From NCBI GenBank assembly GCA_963798435.1, contig CAWCTF010000004.1, positions 186,001 to 250,000 on the forward strand: 64,000 nucleotides of DNA, written 5' to 3'. Source of the stretch: JALHST01 sp963798435 (lineage in GTDB: Bacteria > Bacteroidota > Bacteroidia > Flavobacteriales > Flavobacteriaceae). Made by a program: the position numbers and the translations under genes. Shown here one piece after another: positions 39,157 to 48,600 of this stretch; within the stretch, counting starts at the first letter, position 1; the number at the start of each line of letters is the position of its first letter. The notes beneath the pieces were generated by a model. It was not told the origin of the DNA. It did not search any database and saw nothing but the letters and a program-made list of their open reading frames with translations.

Positions 39157-39225
39157 TAAATCTATAAAAAACGACGGACGCATAAATATTATTGTTGTGA
39201 ACCCATCAAATACTGTTGTGAAAAA
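39157..39225 (-). promoter_or_regulatory. Direct-repeat-controlled promoter B
   Basis: On the minus strand, TTCACAACA occurs at 39222-39214 and 39201-39193 as direct repeats with a 12-bp spacer. After 28 bp comes TAGATTTA (39164-39157), a TAnnTTTR element. Every spacing equals that at promoter A. The identity extends to TTTTTCACAACAG for the first copy and GTTCACAACAA for the second. Transcription would start near 39151, about 45 nt before the small ORF. Confidence 0.7.
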
Positions 39226-39268
39226 AGAATGGTGTTTCCTTTCGTCGATAAAATGTGATGCCTAAAAT

Positions 39269-40621
39269 TCAAATGGGTATTTCCGGAATCTCCCCTTCAA
39301 TGATCAATGTACCTTCAGTCGCTTTTTGAATATCCTCTATACGAACTCCTGGTGCCCTTTCCAATAATTTAAATCCATCAGGAGTTACTTCCAAGACGGC
39401 CAGGTTGGTAACGATTTTTTTTACACATGCAACGCCGGTCAACGGTAGTGTACATCGCTTCAGTAGCTTAGAATCCCCTTCACGATTGGTATGCATCATG
39501 GCAACGATGATATTATCGGCCGATGCTACCAGATCCATTGCCCCGCCCATTCCCTTGACCATTTTTCCTGGAATCTTCCAATTGGCAATGTCCCCGTTCT
39601 CAGAAACTTCCATCGCACCCAATATCGTAAGATCGATATGTTTACCACGGATCATTCCAAAGCTGAGGGCAGAATCAAAAAAGGAGGCTCCTGGCAAGGT
39701 GGTAATGGTCTGCTTGCCAGCGTTAATAATATCTGCATCTTCCTCGCCTTCAAAAGGAAAAGGCCCCATGCCCAAAACACCATTCTCACTTTGAAATTCA
39801 ACGTGAATATCGTCGCGTACAAAATTGGCCACAAGGGTTGGGATCCCTATTCCAAGATTGACATAATAACCGTCTTTAACTTCCTGGGCAATTCGTTTCG
39901 CTATTCCGTTTTTATCAAGCATGGAGCCGGATCTTACAGTTCGTTGTTCAATTCGTTTTTCATAGTGATTTCCCTGAAATATTCTTTGTACAAAAATGCC
40001 TGGTACGTGGATCTGGTTGGGATCAAGTTTTCCGGCAGGTACCAGCTCCTCGACCTCGACTACGGTTATTTTGGCCGCTCCGCACATACAGGGATTAAAA
40101 TTCCTCGCCGTCCCCTTGAAAATAAGATTGCCCGCTTCATCTCCCTTCCATGCCTTTATAAAGGCAAAATCGGCCTTAAAGGCAGCCTCAAGCACATACA
40201 TTTTTCCATTGAATTCCCGGGTTTCCTTACCTTCGGCCACCTCGGTACCATAGCCGGCAGGCGTATAAAACGCTGGGAAGCCCGCTTGGGCAGCTCGACA
40301 TTTTTCAGCCAGGGTGCCTTGTGGTGTCAACTCTACCTGCAATTCGCCACTTAACATCTGACGTTCAAATTCGGCATTTTCGCCTACATAGGAGGAAATC
40401 ATTTTTTTTATTTGGCGTTTTTTCAACAACAATCCAAGACCAAAGTCATCTACTCCTGCATTGTTCGAAATACAGGTGATATTTTTAACGCCTAAGCGTA
40501 CCAATTCGGAGATGGCGTTTTCTGGAATACCGCAAAGTCCAAAACCTCCCAACATGCATGTCATGCCATCCTCGATGCCGTCGAGTGCCTCCCTAACATT
40601 CAAGACTGTCTTAGAAATCAT
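39269..40621 (-). CDS. 3-oxoacid CoA-transferase, A and B subunits fused
   Basis: A 450-aa protein containing both halves of a succinyl-CoA:3-ketoacid CoA-transferase in one frame. Subunit A covers about 1-233, with the signature DGMTCMLGGFGLCGIP near 19-34. Subunit B covers about 236-450, beginning MLDKNGIAKRIAQEVKDGYYVNLG and carrying the catalytic Glu in QSENGVLGMG. Related bacterial genes usually encode A and B separately, and here the join reads EQRTVRSGS-MLDKN with no stop. The enzyme activates acetoacetate using succinyl-CoA. The fusion may be natural, as in eukaryotic SCOT, or the result of a small change at the A/B boundary. Confidence 0.93.
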   Translation of the reverse strand: MISKTVLNVREALDGIEDGMTCMLGGFGLCGIPENAISELVRLGVKNITCISNNAGVDDFGLGLLLKKRQIKKMISSYVGENAEFERQMLSGELQVELTPQGTLAEKCRAAQAGFPAFYTPAGYGTEVAEGKETREFNGKMYVLEAAFKADFAFIKAWKGDEAGNLIFKGTARNFNPCMCGAAKITVVEVEELVPAGKLDPNQIHVPGIFVQRIFQGNHYEKRIEQRTVRSGSMLDKNGIAKRIAQEVKDGYYVNLGIGIPTLVANFVRDDIHVEFQSENGVLGMGPFPFEGEEDADIINAGKQTITTLPGASFFDSALSFGMIRGKHIDLTILGAMEVSENGDIANWKIPGKMVKGMGGAMDLVASADNIIVAMMHTNREGDSKLLKRCTLPLTGVACVKKIVTNLAVLEVTPDGFKLLERAPGVRIEDIQKATEGTLIIEGEIPEIPI

Positions 40622-40793
40622 AGTTATAAGATATTTAATTAGCCCTTTTTTTGTAAGTGCTTATCAGTGGATTTTCTCTTCCTTAGTTTTGACCTTAATG
40701 GTGTTGATCTTTCCAAAGACGCATCCATTTACAGTTGAATATGTCTTAATTCATAGCCATAAGTCCTTGTAGGCAGTATTTTTTAACAGAGGA

Positions 40794-43136
40794 CTAAAAA
40801 TCAAGATCATCCAAGTCGGTGTCCTTTTCGCTGTCTTTGGTGACCCCCTCACTAGGAGTATCACAATCTACATTGATGGTCATATTCTCAGGTATTGGAA
40901 ATTCCCCGTCAGAAATGCCCAAATCCTTATCGGCGTAGTTTTTTTTCATATAAAGCCCCCAGATGGGCAGTGCCATTGCTGCGCCTTGGCCATATATGAT
41001 GCTCTTAAAATGTATGGGCTTATCATCGCCCCCGACCCAAACCCCTGTGACCAAATTGGGGACCATTCCCATAAACCAGCCATCGCTTTGATTTTGGGTA
41101 GTCCCTGTTTTTCCCGCAATCGGGTTGGTAAATTCATACGGATAACCGGTTATAATTTCCTTATATACAGTTGTGTTCTTGTTGCCACTTCCCCTTAAAC
41201 GGGTACCCGATCCACCATGTGTAACCCCTTCCATAAGATTCACCATCGCATAAGCGACTTCCTTACTTAAAACATCTTTGGTCTCTGGAACATATTCAAA
41301 TAAAACGGTTCCATTTTTATCTTCAATACGGGTTACCATAACAGGCTTTACATACACCCCTTCATTAACGAACATGCCATACGCCCCGACCATTTCATAC
41401 ACATTGACATCGGCAGTACCCAAGGCGATGGAGGGAACAGCGGGGATTTCCCTTGAAAACCCCAGATTGTCCGTAATATTAACTACTGCTTTCGGCCCTA
41501 CCTTATCCATAAGTTGCGCGGTGACCGAATTAACGGAGTTTGCCAATGCATCTTTAAGGGTAAACATTTTACCCGTGTAGGTGCCATCCGAATTTTTTGG
41601 GCACCAGGGTTCAGGATTCCCGTGCTTTCCTGCTTCAATGCAATACTGCGTATCCGGTAATTCATCACAAGGGGATAATCGCAATTGGTCGATCGCTGCG
41701 GCATACGTAAAAGGTTTGAATGTAGAACCGGCCTGATGTGCTCCTTGAATTAAATTGTCATACTGAAAATACTTATAATCTACTCCGCCAACCCAGGCCT
41801 TTACGTGGCCTGATTGAGGTTCCATTGACATCATGGCGGTTCTTAAAAATTTTTTGTAATATCGAATAGAATCCATTGGAGTCATAATCGTATCCTTTTC
41901 ATGGGTATCCCGATTCCAATCAAAAACGGTCATCTCGGTTTTTTTGGTAAACGATTCCCGAATTTCCTTTTCAGATTTTCCGTCCTCTTTGAGTACCCTC
42001 CAGCGTTCAGAACGTTTCATGGACGTTTCCATAATCTGGTCGATCTCACTTTTGGAAACGCCTACAAAAGGTGCTATACTATTGCGATCTGGGGTATTTT
42101 GATGAAAAAATTCGGCCTGCAATCGCTTCATATGCTGGCTCACCGCATCCTCGGCATTGCGCTGCATGCGCGAATCGATGGTCGTATAGATTCGCAGGCC
42201 ATCAAGATAGAGATTCCATTTATCGCGTTCACCTTGTGAAGCTGGTTTTGGGTTCTTTGCAATCCAATCTTTCATAAATCCCTGCAGATACATCCTAAAA
42301 TAGGTCGCAATGCCCTCCCGATGGTTTTCAGGATTATAATTGACATCCATTTTTAACGCCTGCAAGGAATCTTTTTCAGCTTTGGTAATAAAGTCATATT
42401 TGGCCATTTGTGCCAAAACGAAGTTTCGCCGTTGTAATACCAAGGCTTCACGTCGTAAAGGATTGTACAATGATGAATTATTCAACATGCCCACTAACAT
42501 CGCTGATTCTTCCTGTTTTAAATTTATGGGCTCTTTCCCAAAATAAATTCGAGAAGCCGAACGGATCCCATCGGCATTGTTCCCAAAATCATACTGATTA
42601 AGGTACATTTGAAGGATTTCCTCTTTGGTATATTGTCTTTCCAAACGCAGGGCAATGACCCATTCCTTCACCTTTTGTATAATCCGATCTACTGTACTGG
42701 CAGACGCCCTTTCGGTAAATAATAATTTTGACAATTGCTGTGATATGGTACTCGCTCCGCCACGTGTACCCAAGAAGACCAAGGCGCGTAAGGTTCCCCG
42801 TGCATCAACACCCGCGTGGTCGAAGAATCGTATGTCCTCGGTGGCGATTAAAGCTTCAATCAGGTTTTGGGGGATATCCTTGAATTTAATGGGGGTCCTA
42901 TTATCATCGAGATAAAATTTACCCAAGGTCTGATTATCGGAAGAAATAATTTCAGAGGCCAGATTGGTCTGTGGGTTTTCCAAGGTTTCAAATGTTGGCA
43001 ATTCGCCAAAAGCTCCCCAAGAGGCTAGGAGGAATACCAATACAACAGAAGCAATTCCCACGCCAAACAAAATCCAAAACCATTTGATGAATTTCCGATT
43101 GCCAGTTCCCGGTTTTTTCTTCGCGGCCTTTGCCAT
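40794..43136 (-). CDS. Class A penicillin-binding protein (PBP1-type)
   Basis: A 780-aa bifunctional peptidoglycan synthase with a cytoplasmic basic N-terminus and one membrane helix (about 20-45). The GT51 transglycosylase domain has the catalytic Glu in ATEDIRFFDHAGVD and the motifs GGASTISQQLSK and EILQMYLNQYDFG. The transpeptidase domain has AGSTFKPFTYAA (S-x-x-K), the SVN motif in LANSVNSVTAQ and KTGTT. The C-terminus is acidic. It starts 4 bp after gldH, so the two are cotranscribed. The 172-bp gap before it (40622-40793) shows nothing notable. Confidence 0.95.
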   Translation of the reverse strand: MAKAAKKKPGTGNRKFIKWFWILFGVGIASVVLVFLLASWGAFGELPTFETLENPQTNLASEIISSDNQTLGKFYLDDNRTPIKFKDIPQNLIEALIATEDIRFFDHAGVDARGTLRALVFLGTRGGASTISQQLSKLLFTERASASTVDRIIQKVKEWVIALRLERQYTKEEILQMYLNQYDFGNNADGIRSASRIYFGKEPINLKQEESAMLVGMLNNSSLYNPLRREALVLQRRNFVLAQMAKYDFITKAEKDSLQALKMDVNYNPENHREGIATYFRMYLQGFMKDWIAKNPKPASQGERDKWNLYLDGLRIYTTIDSRMQRNAEDAVSQHMKRLQAEFFHQNTPDRNSIAPFVGVSKSEIDQIMETSMKRSERWRVLKEDGKSEKEIRESFTKKTEMTVFDWNRDTHEKDTIMTPMDSIRYYKKFLRTAMMSMEPQSGHVKAWVGGVDYKYFQYDNLIQGAHQAGSTFKPFTYAAAIDQLRLSPCDELPDTQYCIEAGKHGNPEPWCPKNSDGTYTGKMFTLKDALANSVNSVTAQLMDKVGPKAVVNITDNLGFSREIPAVPSIALGTADVNVYEMVGAYGMFVNEGVYVKPVMVTRIEDKNGTVLFEYVPETKDVLSKEVAYAMVNLMEGVTHGGSGTRLRGSGNKNTTVYKEIITGYPYEFTNPIAGKTGTTQNQSDGWFMGMVPNLVTGVWVGGDDKPIHFKSIIYGQGAAMALPIWGLYMKKNYADKDLGISDGEFPIPENMTINVDCDTPSEGVTKDSEKDTDLDDLDF

Positions 43137-43140
43137 ATTC

Positions 43141-43626
43141 CTACTTATTACTTTTTACTATTTCGTACCCTACGTCGGTAATTCCATTTAAATTTGAAAT
43201 CCCATCGACTTGCCCATTCTTTCGCATGGCTTGCGATACACGAAGGGTATATACCCCAGATAACGGAAAAACGATGTTTTCCTTGTACCACAACTTATTT
43301 TCTTTAATACTCCCAGCTCCCTTGCCCAACCATTTCCCATCGGGCAATGCCATTTCATATTCCAAGGTATCGGTAAGGGTCTCTCCCGTGGGGATATCGA
43401 GTTCTGCAATCAAAAAGAGATTATTATACGGAAAGTCGTTATCATTTCTGACATTAATAAAAATATCATGCTTTTGAAGGGTATCTAGGTCCGAAAAAGT
43501 AAATGTAACAATGCTATCCCTATTCCAAGAGCCCCCGGGAATAGTATGAAACCCAGACTTTACAATGGTATCGTCACAAGCGATCAAGAGTATCACAAGC
43601 ACAAGGGAGACCAAAATTCTACGCAT
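43141..43626 (-). CDS. gldH: Gliding motility lipoprotein GldH
   Basis: The start ATG 43626 (MRRILVSLVLVILLIACDD) gives a lipoprotein with lipobox LIAC and 161 aa. The longer open frame is out of context because it overlaps the upstream gene. The rest matches GldH: GSWNRDSIVTFTFSDLDTL, NDNDFPYNNLFLIAELD and GVYTLRVSQAMRKNG. GldH is needed for gliding motility in Flavobacterium johnsoniae. The start overlaps the end of the ricT-like gene by 8 bp and the stop lies 4 bp before the PBP, so the three are translationally close. Confidence 0.93.
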   Translation of the reverse strand: MRRILVSLVLVILLIACDDTIVKSGFHTIPGGSWNRDSIVTFTFSDLDTLQKHDIFINVRNDNDFPYNNLFLIAELDIPTGETLTDTLEYEMALPDGKWLGKGAGSIKENKLWYKENIVFPLSGVYTLRVSQAMRKNGQVDGISNLNGITDVGYEIVKSNK

Positions 43627-44830
43627 TATTTGAACGTTTGTTTTTAGGGTTCCTTCTTTTCTTCGGGTGGTTTTGACCAGTAACCGCGTTCCCCTTTTTA
43701 TTATTGCCCCGGTTGCGATTTTTGTTCCTCGATCGCTTCGGACGGTCGAATCGTGTAAGACTATCCTGCCCGACGGCTTTTTCGAAAACAATCTTTTCCT
43801 CTTCGATATTTTCGACCGCGTATTCCTCCAAACTGGCCACCTTGATCTTATTCTTGTTTTTCTCCAAGATTTCGTGTACCTGATCTTTGGAGAGTACATG
43901 CCAATTTGCCGGATCTTCCTTGTAGGAAAACCATAGGCTTCCTTTAAAAATATCCGTTTTTTGGCAAAATGCCAATCCCTTTTCGGTCTGTAGCTTGGTC
44001 TCGGAAGAAGGGAAATCTTTTAGGGCATCTAAATAGACATCCAATTCATAGTTCAAACAACACTTCAGCTTTCCACACTGACCCGCCAACTTCTGAGGAT
44101 TCAAGGATAGTTGTTGATATCGTGCAGCCGAGGTACTGACCGACCTAAAATCGGTTAGCCATGTCGAACAACAAAGTTCCCTTCCGCAAGAACCAATCCC
44201 CCCTAACCGCTGTGCTTCCTGTCGATATCCTATCTGGCGCATTTCTATACGAATACCAAATGCCTTTGCCATATCCTTTATCAATTGTCGAAAATCAACA
44301 CGTTCTTCGGCCGTGTAATAGAAGGTGGCTTTTGAACCATCCCCTTGAAATTCAACATCGGAAATCTTCATTTGAAGCTTGAGGATTATCGCGATTTCAC
44401 GGGCCCGCTTTTTTATTTCTTCCTCCCTATCACGGCACTTTTGCCATATGTCAATATCCTTTTGACTTGCCTTTCTATAAATTTTAGGGAGTTCAGGGTT
44501 GTTGAAATCCTCTTTTTTGCGTTTCATCTGAACCTTTACCAATTCCCCAGCAAGGGTTACCATACCAATATCATGGCCCGAAACAGCCTGTGTGGCAACA
44601 ACATCCCCGATCGAGAGCGAGAGATTCTCCGAATTCCTAAAAAATTCTTTTCTGCTATTTTTAAAACGGACTTCCACACAATCAAATGGTTTTTCCCCAT
44701 TGGGAATCGTCATGTTGGAAAGCCAATCAAAAACCGTTAATTTATTACAGCCATCCGTACCGCAAGTCCCATTGTTCTTGCAACCTCGTGGTTGTCCATC
44801 CTTAGCGGTCGAGCAACTGCTACAACCCAT
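43619..44830 (-). CDS. ricT: PSP1/RicT family protein
   Basis: A 403-aa protein with a central PSP1 domain. It opens with a Cys-rich stretch (MGCSSCSTAKDGQPRGCKNN). The family's cysteines appear in GSCGRELCCSTWL and GQCGKLKCCLNYE (about 215-255). The C-terminus is a long Lys/Arg/Asn-rich tail. In Bacillus the RicT (YaaT) complex carries Fe-S clusters and affects RNA maturation. A similar role here is inference. In Bacteroidota it is usually beside gldH, as seen here. The gap 44831-45099 has no recognisable feature. Confidence 0.9.
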   Translation of the reverse strand: MGCSSCSTAKDGQPRGCKNNGTCGTDGCNKLTVFDWLSNMTIPNGEKPFDCVEVRFKNSRKEFFRNSENLSLSIGDVVATQAVSGHDIGMVTLAGELVKVQMKRKKEDFNNPELPKIYRKASQKDIDIWQKCRDREEEIKKRAREIAIILKLQMKISDVEFQGDGSKATFYYTAEERVDFRQLIKDMAKAFGIRIEMRQIGYRQEAQRLGGIGSCGRELCCSTWLTDFRSVSTSAARYQQLSLNPQKLAGQCGKLKCCLNYELDVYLDALKDFPSSETKLQTEKGLAFCQKTDIFKGSLWFSYKEDPANWHVLSKDQVHEILEKNKNKIKVASLEEYAVENIEEEKIVFEKAVGQDSLTRFDRPKRSRNKNRNRGNNKKGNAVTGQNHPKKRRNPKNKRSNNA

Positions 44831-45099
44831 ATTTTGTATCTTGATTCAACAAAAACCATTGGTTTTCGTAGAAAAAGGTTCATATTAAACTTAAACGTAA
44901 AGATAGTATAATTTGTTCTGGAAAGAAAGTCAACAGCCACCAGTATTCTGCCGTGGCCGCTATAGAACACCCAAAAAACAATTGCATAGTACACGGTATG
45001 CAAGGTGTTAACCACACTAAAATACCCTAGAAGACCTTTTGCTTTTTGAGTGTTATAAGCGCCATCGCTCTTGATCAGAGGTCACAAATCAAGGAAGCT

Positions 45100-46155
<1,056 letters not shown>

Positions 46156-46190
46156 GCTATACTAATATTTAAGTTAAAGAATGATCGCTG

Positions 46191-46220
46191 CAAAAATAAT
46201 GAATATTACACAGTTGCCAA
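46191..46220 (-). promoter_or_regulatory. Promoter of trhO
   Basis: On the minus strand, TTG (46220-46218), a 19-bp spacer and TATTTTTG (46198-46191) match the flavobacterial consensus. It lies 36 bp before the trhO start codon. Confidence 0.7.
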
Positions 46221-46221
46221 T

Positions 46222-46253
46222 AAAAAAAGAGCCTCGGTGAAACCAAGACTCTT
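46222..46253 (-). terminator. Terminator on the minus strand between recA and trhO
   Basis: A 12-bp stem (46227-46238 with 46242-46253, GAA/TTC loop) is followed by seven T on the minus strand. The two apparent C/A mismatches on the plus strand become G-U pairs in the minus-strand RNA, so the structure is fully paired only in that orientation. Confidence 0.75.
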
Positions 46254-46328
46254 AATTGGCCATTCCAATTTTTCTTTTTCATAGCATTCTTTGAATGCAC
46301 AAAAGGAAGTGGCCATCGTTGCCCCCTG
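46222..46328 (-). ncRNA. Candidate sRNA or short-ORF transcript between recA and trhO
   Basis: On the minus strand there is a TATTTTTA (46341-46334) -7-like box, a perfect hairpin GCATTC/GAATGC with a 3-nt loop (46298-46284) and a strong terminator (46253-46222). A 36-codon ORF starts at ATG 46316 (MATSFCAFKECYEKEK...) but runs through the terminator to 46206, so a non-coding RNA is more likely than a small protein. No gene of the usual size explains this terminator. Confidence 0.45.
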
Positions 46329-46464
46329 TTCCTTAAAAATAGGGGAATATATATTGAGTTAGAATATATCCTTTTTTTAGTAGATGCATCTTTTCCAAAA
46401 AGGTTGCGTCCTGATTGTTATATGCGAAAAGAAATAGTAATTTAGCGACCCTAATATTTAAAAA

Positions 46465-47470
46465 ATGAGTTCGGAAAAAGAAGCAAAATTAAAAGCCCTT
46501 AAACTTACGCTTGACAAGCTTGATAAAACATATGGCAAAGGTGCGGTGATGAAAATGGGCGATAGCGTGGTGCAAGATGTTGAGGTCGATCCCTTCGGGT
46601 TCATTGGGCTTGGATATCGCTTTGGGCGTGGGTGGTTATCCCCGTGGAAGGGTCGTAGAAATATATGGCCCGGAATCCTCTGGAAAAACTACACTCACCC
46701 TGCACGCCATTGCCGAAGCACAAAAAAAAGGCGGTATTGCCGCTTTCATTGATGCAGAGCATGCTTTTGATCGTTTTTATGCCGAAAAATTAGGCGTAGA
46801 TATTGACAACCTCATCATTTCCCAACCCGATAATGGGGAGCAGGCTTTAGAAATAACAGACAATCTAATCAGGTCAGGAGCCATTGATATTGTAGTGATC
46901 GACTCGGTAGCCGCCTTAACTCCGAAAAGTGAGATTGAAGGTGAAATGGGTGATTCAAAAATGGGTCTCCATGCCAGATTAATGTCACAGGCCCTTCGAA
47001 AATTAACAGGGTCGATTAGTAAGACCAATTGTACCGTCATCTTTATCAACCAATTGCGGGAAAAAATCGGGGTTATGTTCGGGAACCCAGAAACTACCAC
47101 GGGCGGTAATGCCCTTAAATTTTATGCTTCGGTTCGTTTGGATATCCGACGATCCACCCAAATCAAGAACACCGACGGTGCAGTCGAAGGAAACAAAACC
47201 AGGGTTAAAGTCGTAAAAAATAAGGTAGCCCCACCTTTTAAAACCGCAGAATTCGATATCATGTATGGTGAAGGTATCTCAAAGGTCGGAGAGATAATAG
47301 ATTTAGGCGTGGAATATGAAATAATTAAAAAAAGTGGTTCATGGTTTGCTTATGGTGATACCAAACTTGGTCAAGGCCGAGATGCTGTCAAAGCCCTTTT
47401 AAATGATAATCCAGAACTTTTTGACGAACTTGACGGGAAAATTAGGGAGGCCATCAAAACCCTAAAATAA
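46465..47470 (+). CDS. recA: Recombinase RecA, frameshifted in this sequence
   Basis: The first frame runs from ATG 46465 to a stop at 46752 and the second carries the rest to 47470. Deleting one base at about 46586-46588 (GAGGTCGATCCC to GAGGTGATCCC or the equivalent) joins DSVVQDVEV with IPSGSLGLDIALGVGGYPRG and gives 334 aa, the normal RecA length. Walker A is GPESSGKTT, and VVIDSVAAL and the loop-2 region FINQLREKIGVMFGNPETTTGG are intact. RecA drives homologous recombination and the SOS response, so loss would be costly and a sequence error is the simplest explanation. Confidence 0.93.
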
Positions 47471-47554
47471 GTTAGAACACTGCGAATCCCATTTTTATCG
47501 CCAACGACGCAACCTTAGCGAATTGTTTACATCTTATGAACAAAACGTATATCT

Positions 47555-47971
47555 ATGAAGCGGTTGTATCAAATTTCATTCATTATCGCCTTATCGATTT
47601 CATTAGGCGCATGTAATTTGGATGATACCAGTGAAAATTTTCATTATGAGGCACTTCAAATCGTCAGTGCCGAACTCCCGGAATCTTTTACCTTGCACCA
47701 GGTTTACACCATTCCTGTAAATGTTATGAGGCCAGATGATTGTACCTTGGTCGAAGGCTTTGACATTAGTAAGGCCGCTACCACCACACGAAACGTAGTG
47801 GCCGTAGGTGCCATTTTGGAACGGGATGATTGCAAAACCTTAAATCAAGAAGTACAAGAAACATTTCAATTTGAAGTAGTCTATACCGAACCCTATTTAT
47901 TTAGATTTTATACCGGTGACGACGCCAACGGGGATGCACAGTATTTAGAGATTGAAGTGCCAGTGAACTGA
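47555..47971 (+). CDS. Hypothetical lipoprotein upstream of an ECF sigma factor
   Basis: A 138-aa protein with a lipobox (SLGACNLDD) and no family I can name. The body has a probable beta-rich fold (SAELPESFTLHQVYTIPVNV...) and two Cys (PDDCTLVEG, ERDDCKTLN) that may form a disulfide. It ends 27 bp before the sigma factor gene, on the same strand, so it may belong to the same unit. Confidence 0.7.
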   Translation: MKRLYQISFIIALSISLGACNLDDTSENFHYEALQIVSAELPESFTLHQVYTIPVNVMRPDDCTLVEGFDISKAATTTRNVVAVGAILERDDCKTLNQEVQETFQFEVVYTEPYLFRFYTGDDANGDAQYLEIEVPVN

Positions 47972-47997
47972 AGCTACATGTCATACTAACCAAGATT

Positions 47998-48570
47998 TTG
48001 AGTCTGGAAGCACTCATCGAAGATTGCAAAAAGGGAGATAGAAAGGCACAGGAACAATTATATAGGAAATACGCCCATATACTGTTCGGTATCTGTCTTA
48101 AATATTCACGTTCAAAAGTGGAAGCCGAAGACAACCTGCATGATAGCTTTATGACCATTTATGAAAAAATAGGTCAGTATGAATCAAAAGGATCCTTCGA
48201 AGGGTGGATGAAGCGAATTACCATCAACACTGCATTGCAAAAATTTCGGGTAAATGATCATTTAAATGTCGTAACCGAAGCTATAGAGGCCCCTGAAGAA
48301 ATCGAAACCGACCAGGAAAGCATTGATTTGCATACCCTTTTAAATTACATTCAGGAACTTCCGAATAAATATCGATTGACATTCAATTTATATGTTCTCG
48401 ACGGATATTCCCATAAGGAAATCGCAGCATTATTGGGCACTTCTGCGGGGACCTCAAAATCAAATTTGGCAAGGGCACGAATTATTTTAAAGGAAAAAAT
48501 CGAATCCACTATGACCCGATCACTTATCGGAATAGTGATATTGCTATTTGCAAACCTATTTTTCACCTAG
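47998..48570 (+). CDS. ECF-type RNA polymerase sigma factor
   Basis: A 190-aa protein with region 2 (DRKAQEQLYRKYAHILFGICLKYSR, then DNLHDSFMTIYEKIGQYE) and region 4 (IQELPNKYRLTFNLYVLDGYSHKEIAALLGTSAGTSKSNLARAR) of extracytoplasmic-function sigma factors. The start is TTG 47998, since the next in-frame ATG lies inside region 2. It is followed 30 bp later by a membrane-anchored beta-barrel-like protein that may act as its regulator. Confidence 0.93.
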   Translation: MSLEALIEDCKKGDRKAQEQLYRKYAHILFGICLKYSRSKVEAEDNLHDSFMTIYEKIGQYESKGSFEGWMKRITINTALQKFRVNDHLNVVTEAIEAPEEIETDQESIDLHTLLNYIQELPNKYRLTFNLYVLDGYSHKEIAALLGTSAGTSKSNLARARIILKEKIESTMTRSLIGIVILLFANLFFT

Positions 48571-48600
48571 GGCTAATAGCGAAACATAAAGTTTTTTAAA

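Noticed and set aside
39491..40354. 287-aa ORF antisense to the CoA-transferase gene
   Set aside because: It lies wholly within a clearly conserved gene on the other strand and has no domain of its own.
47998..48000. TTG start of the sigma factor as a sign of pseudogene
   Set aside because: The domain begins immediately after it and the gene is otherwise intact, so an alternative start codon is sufficient.
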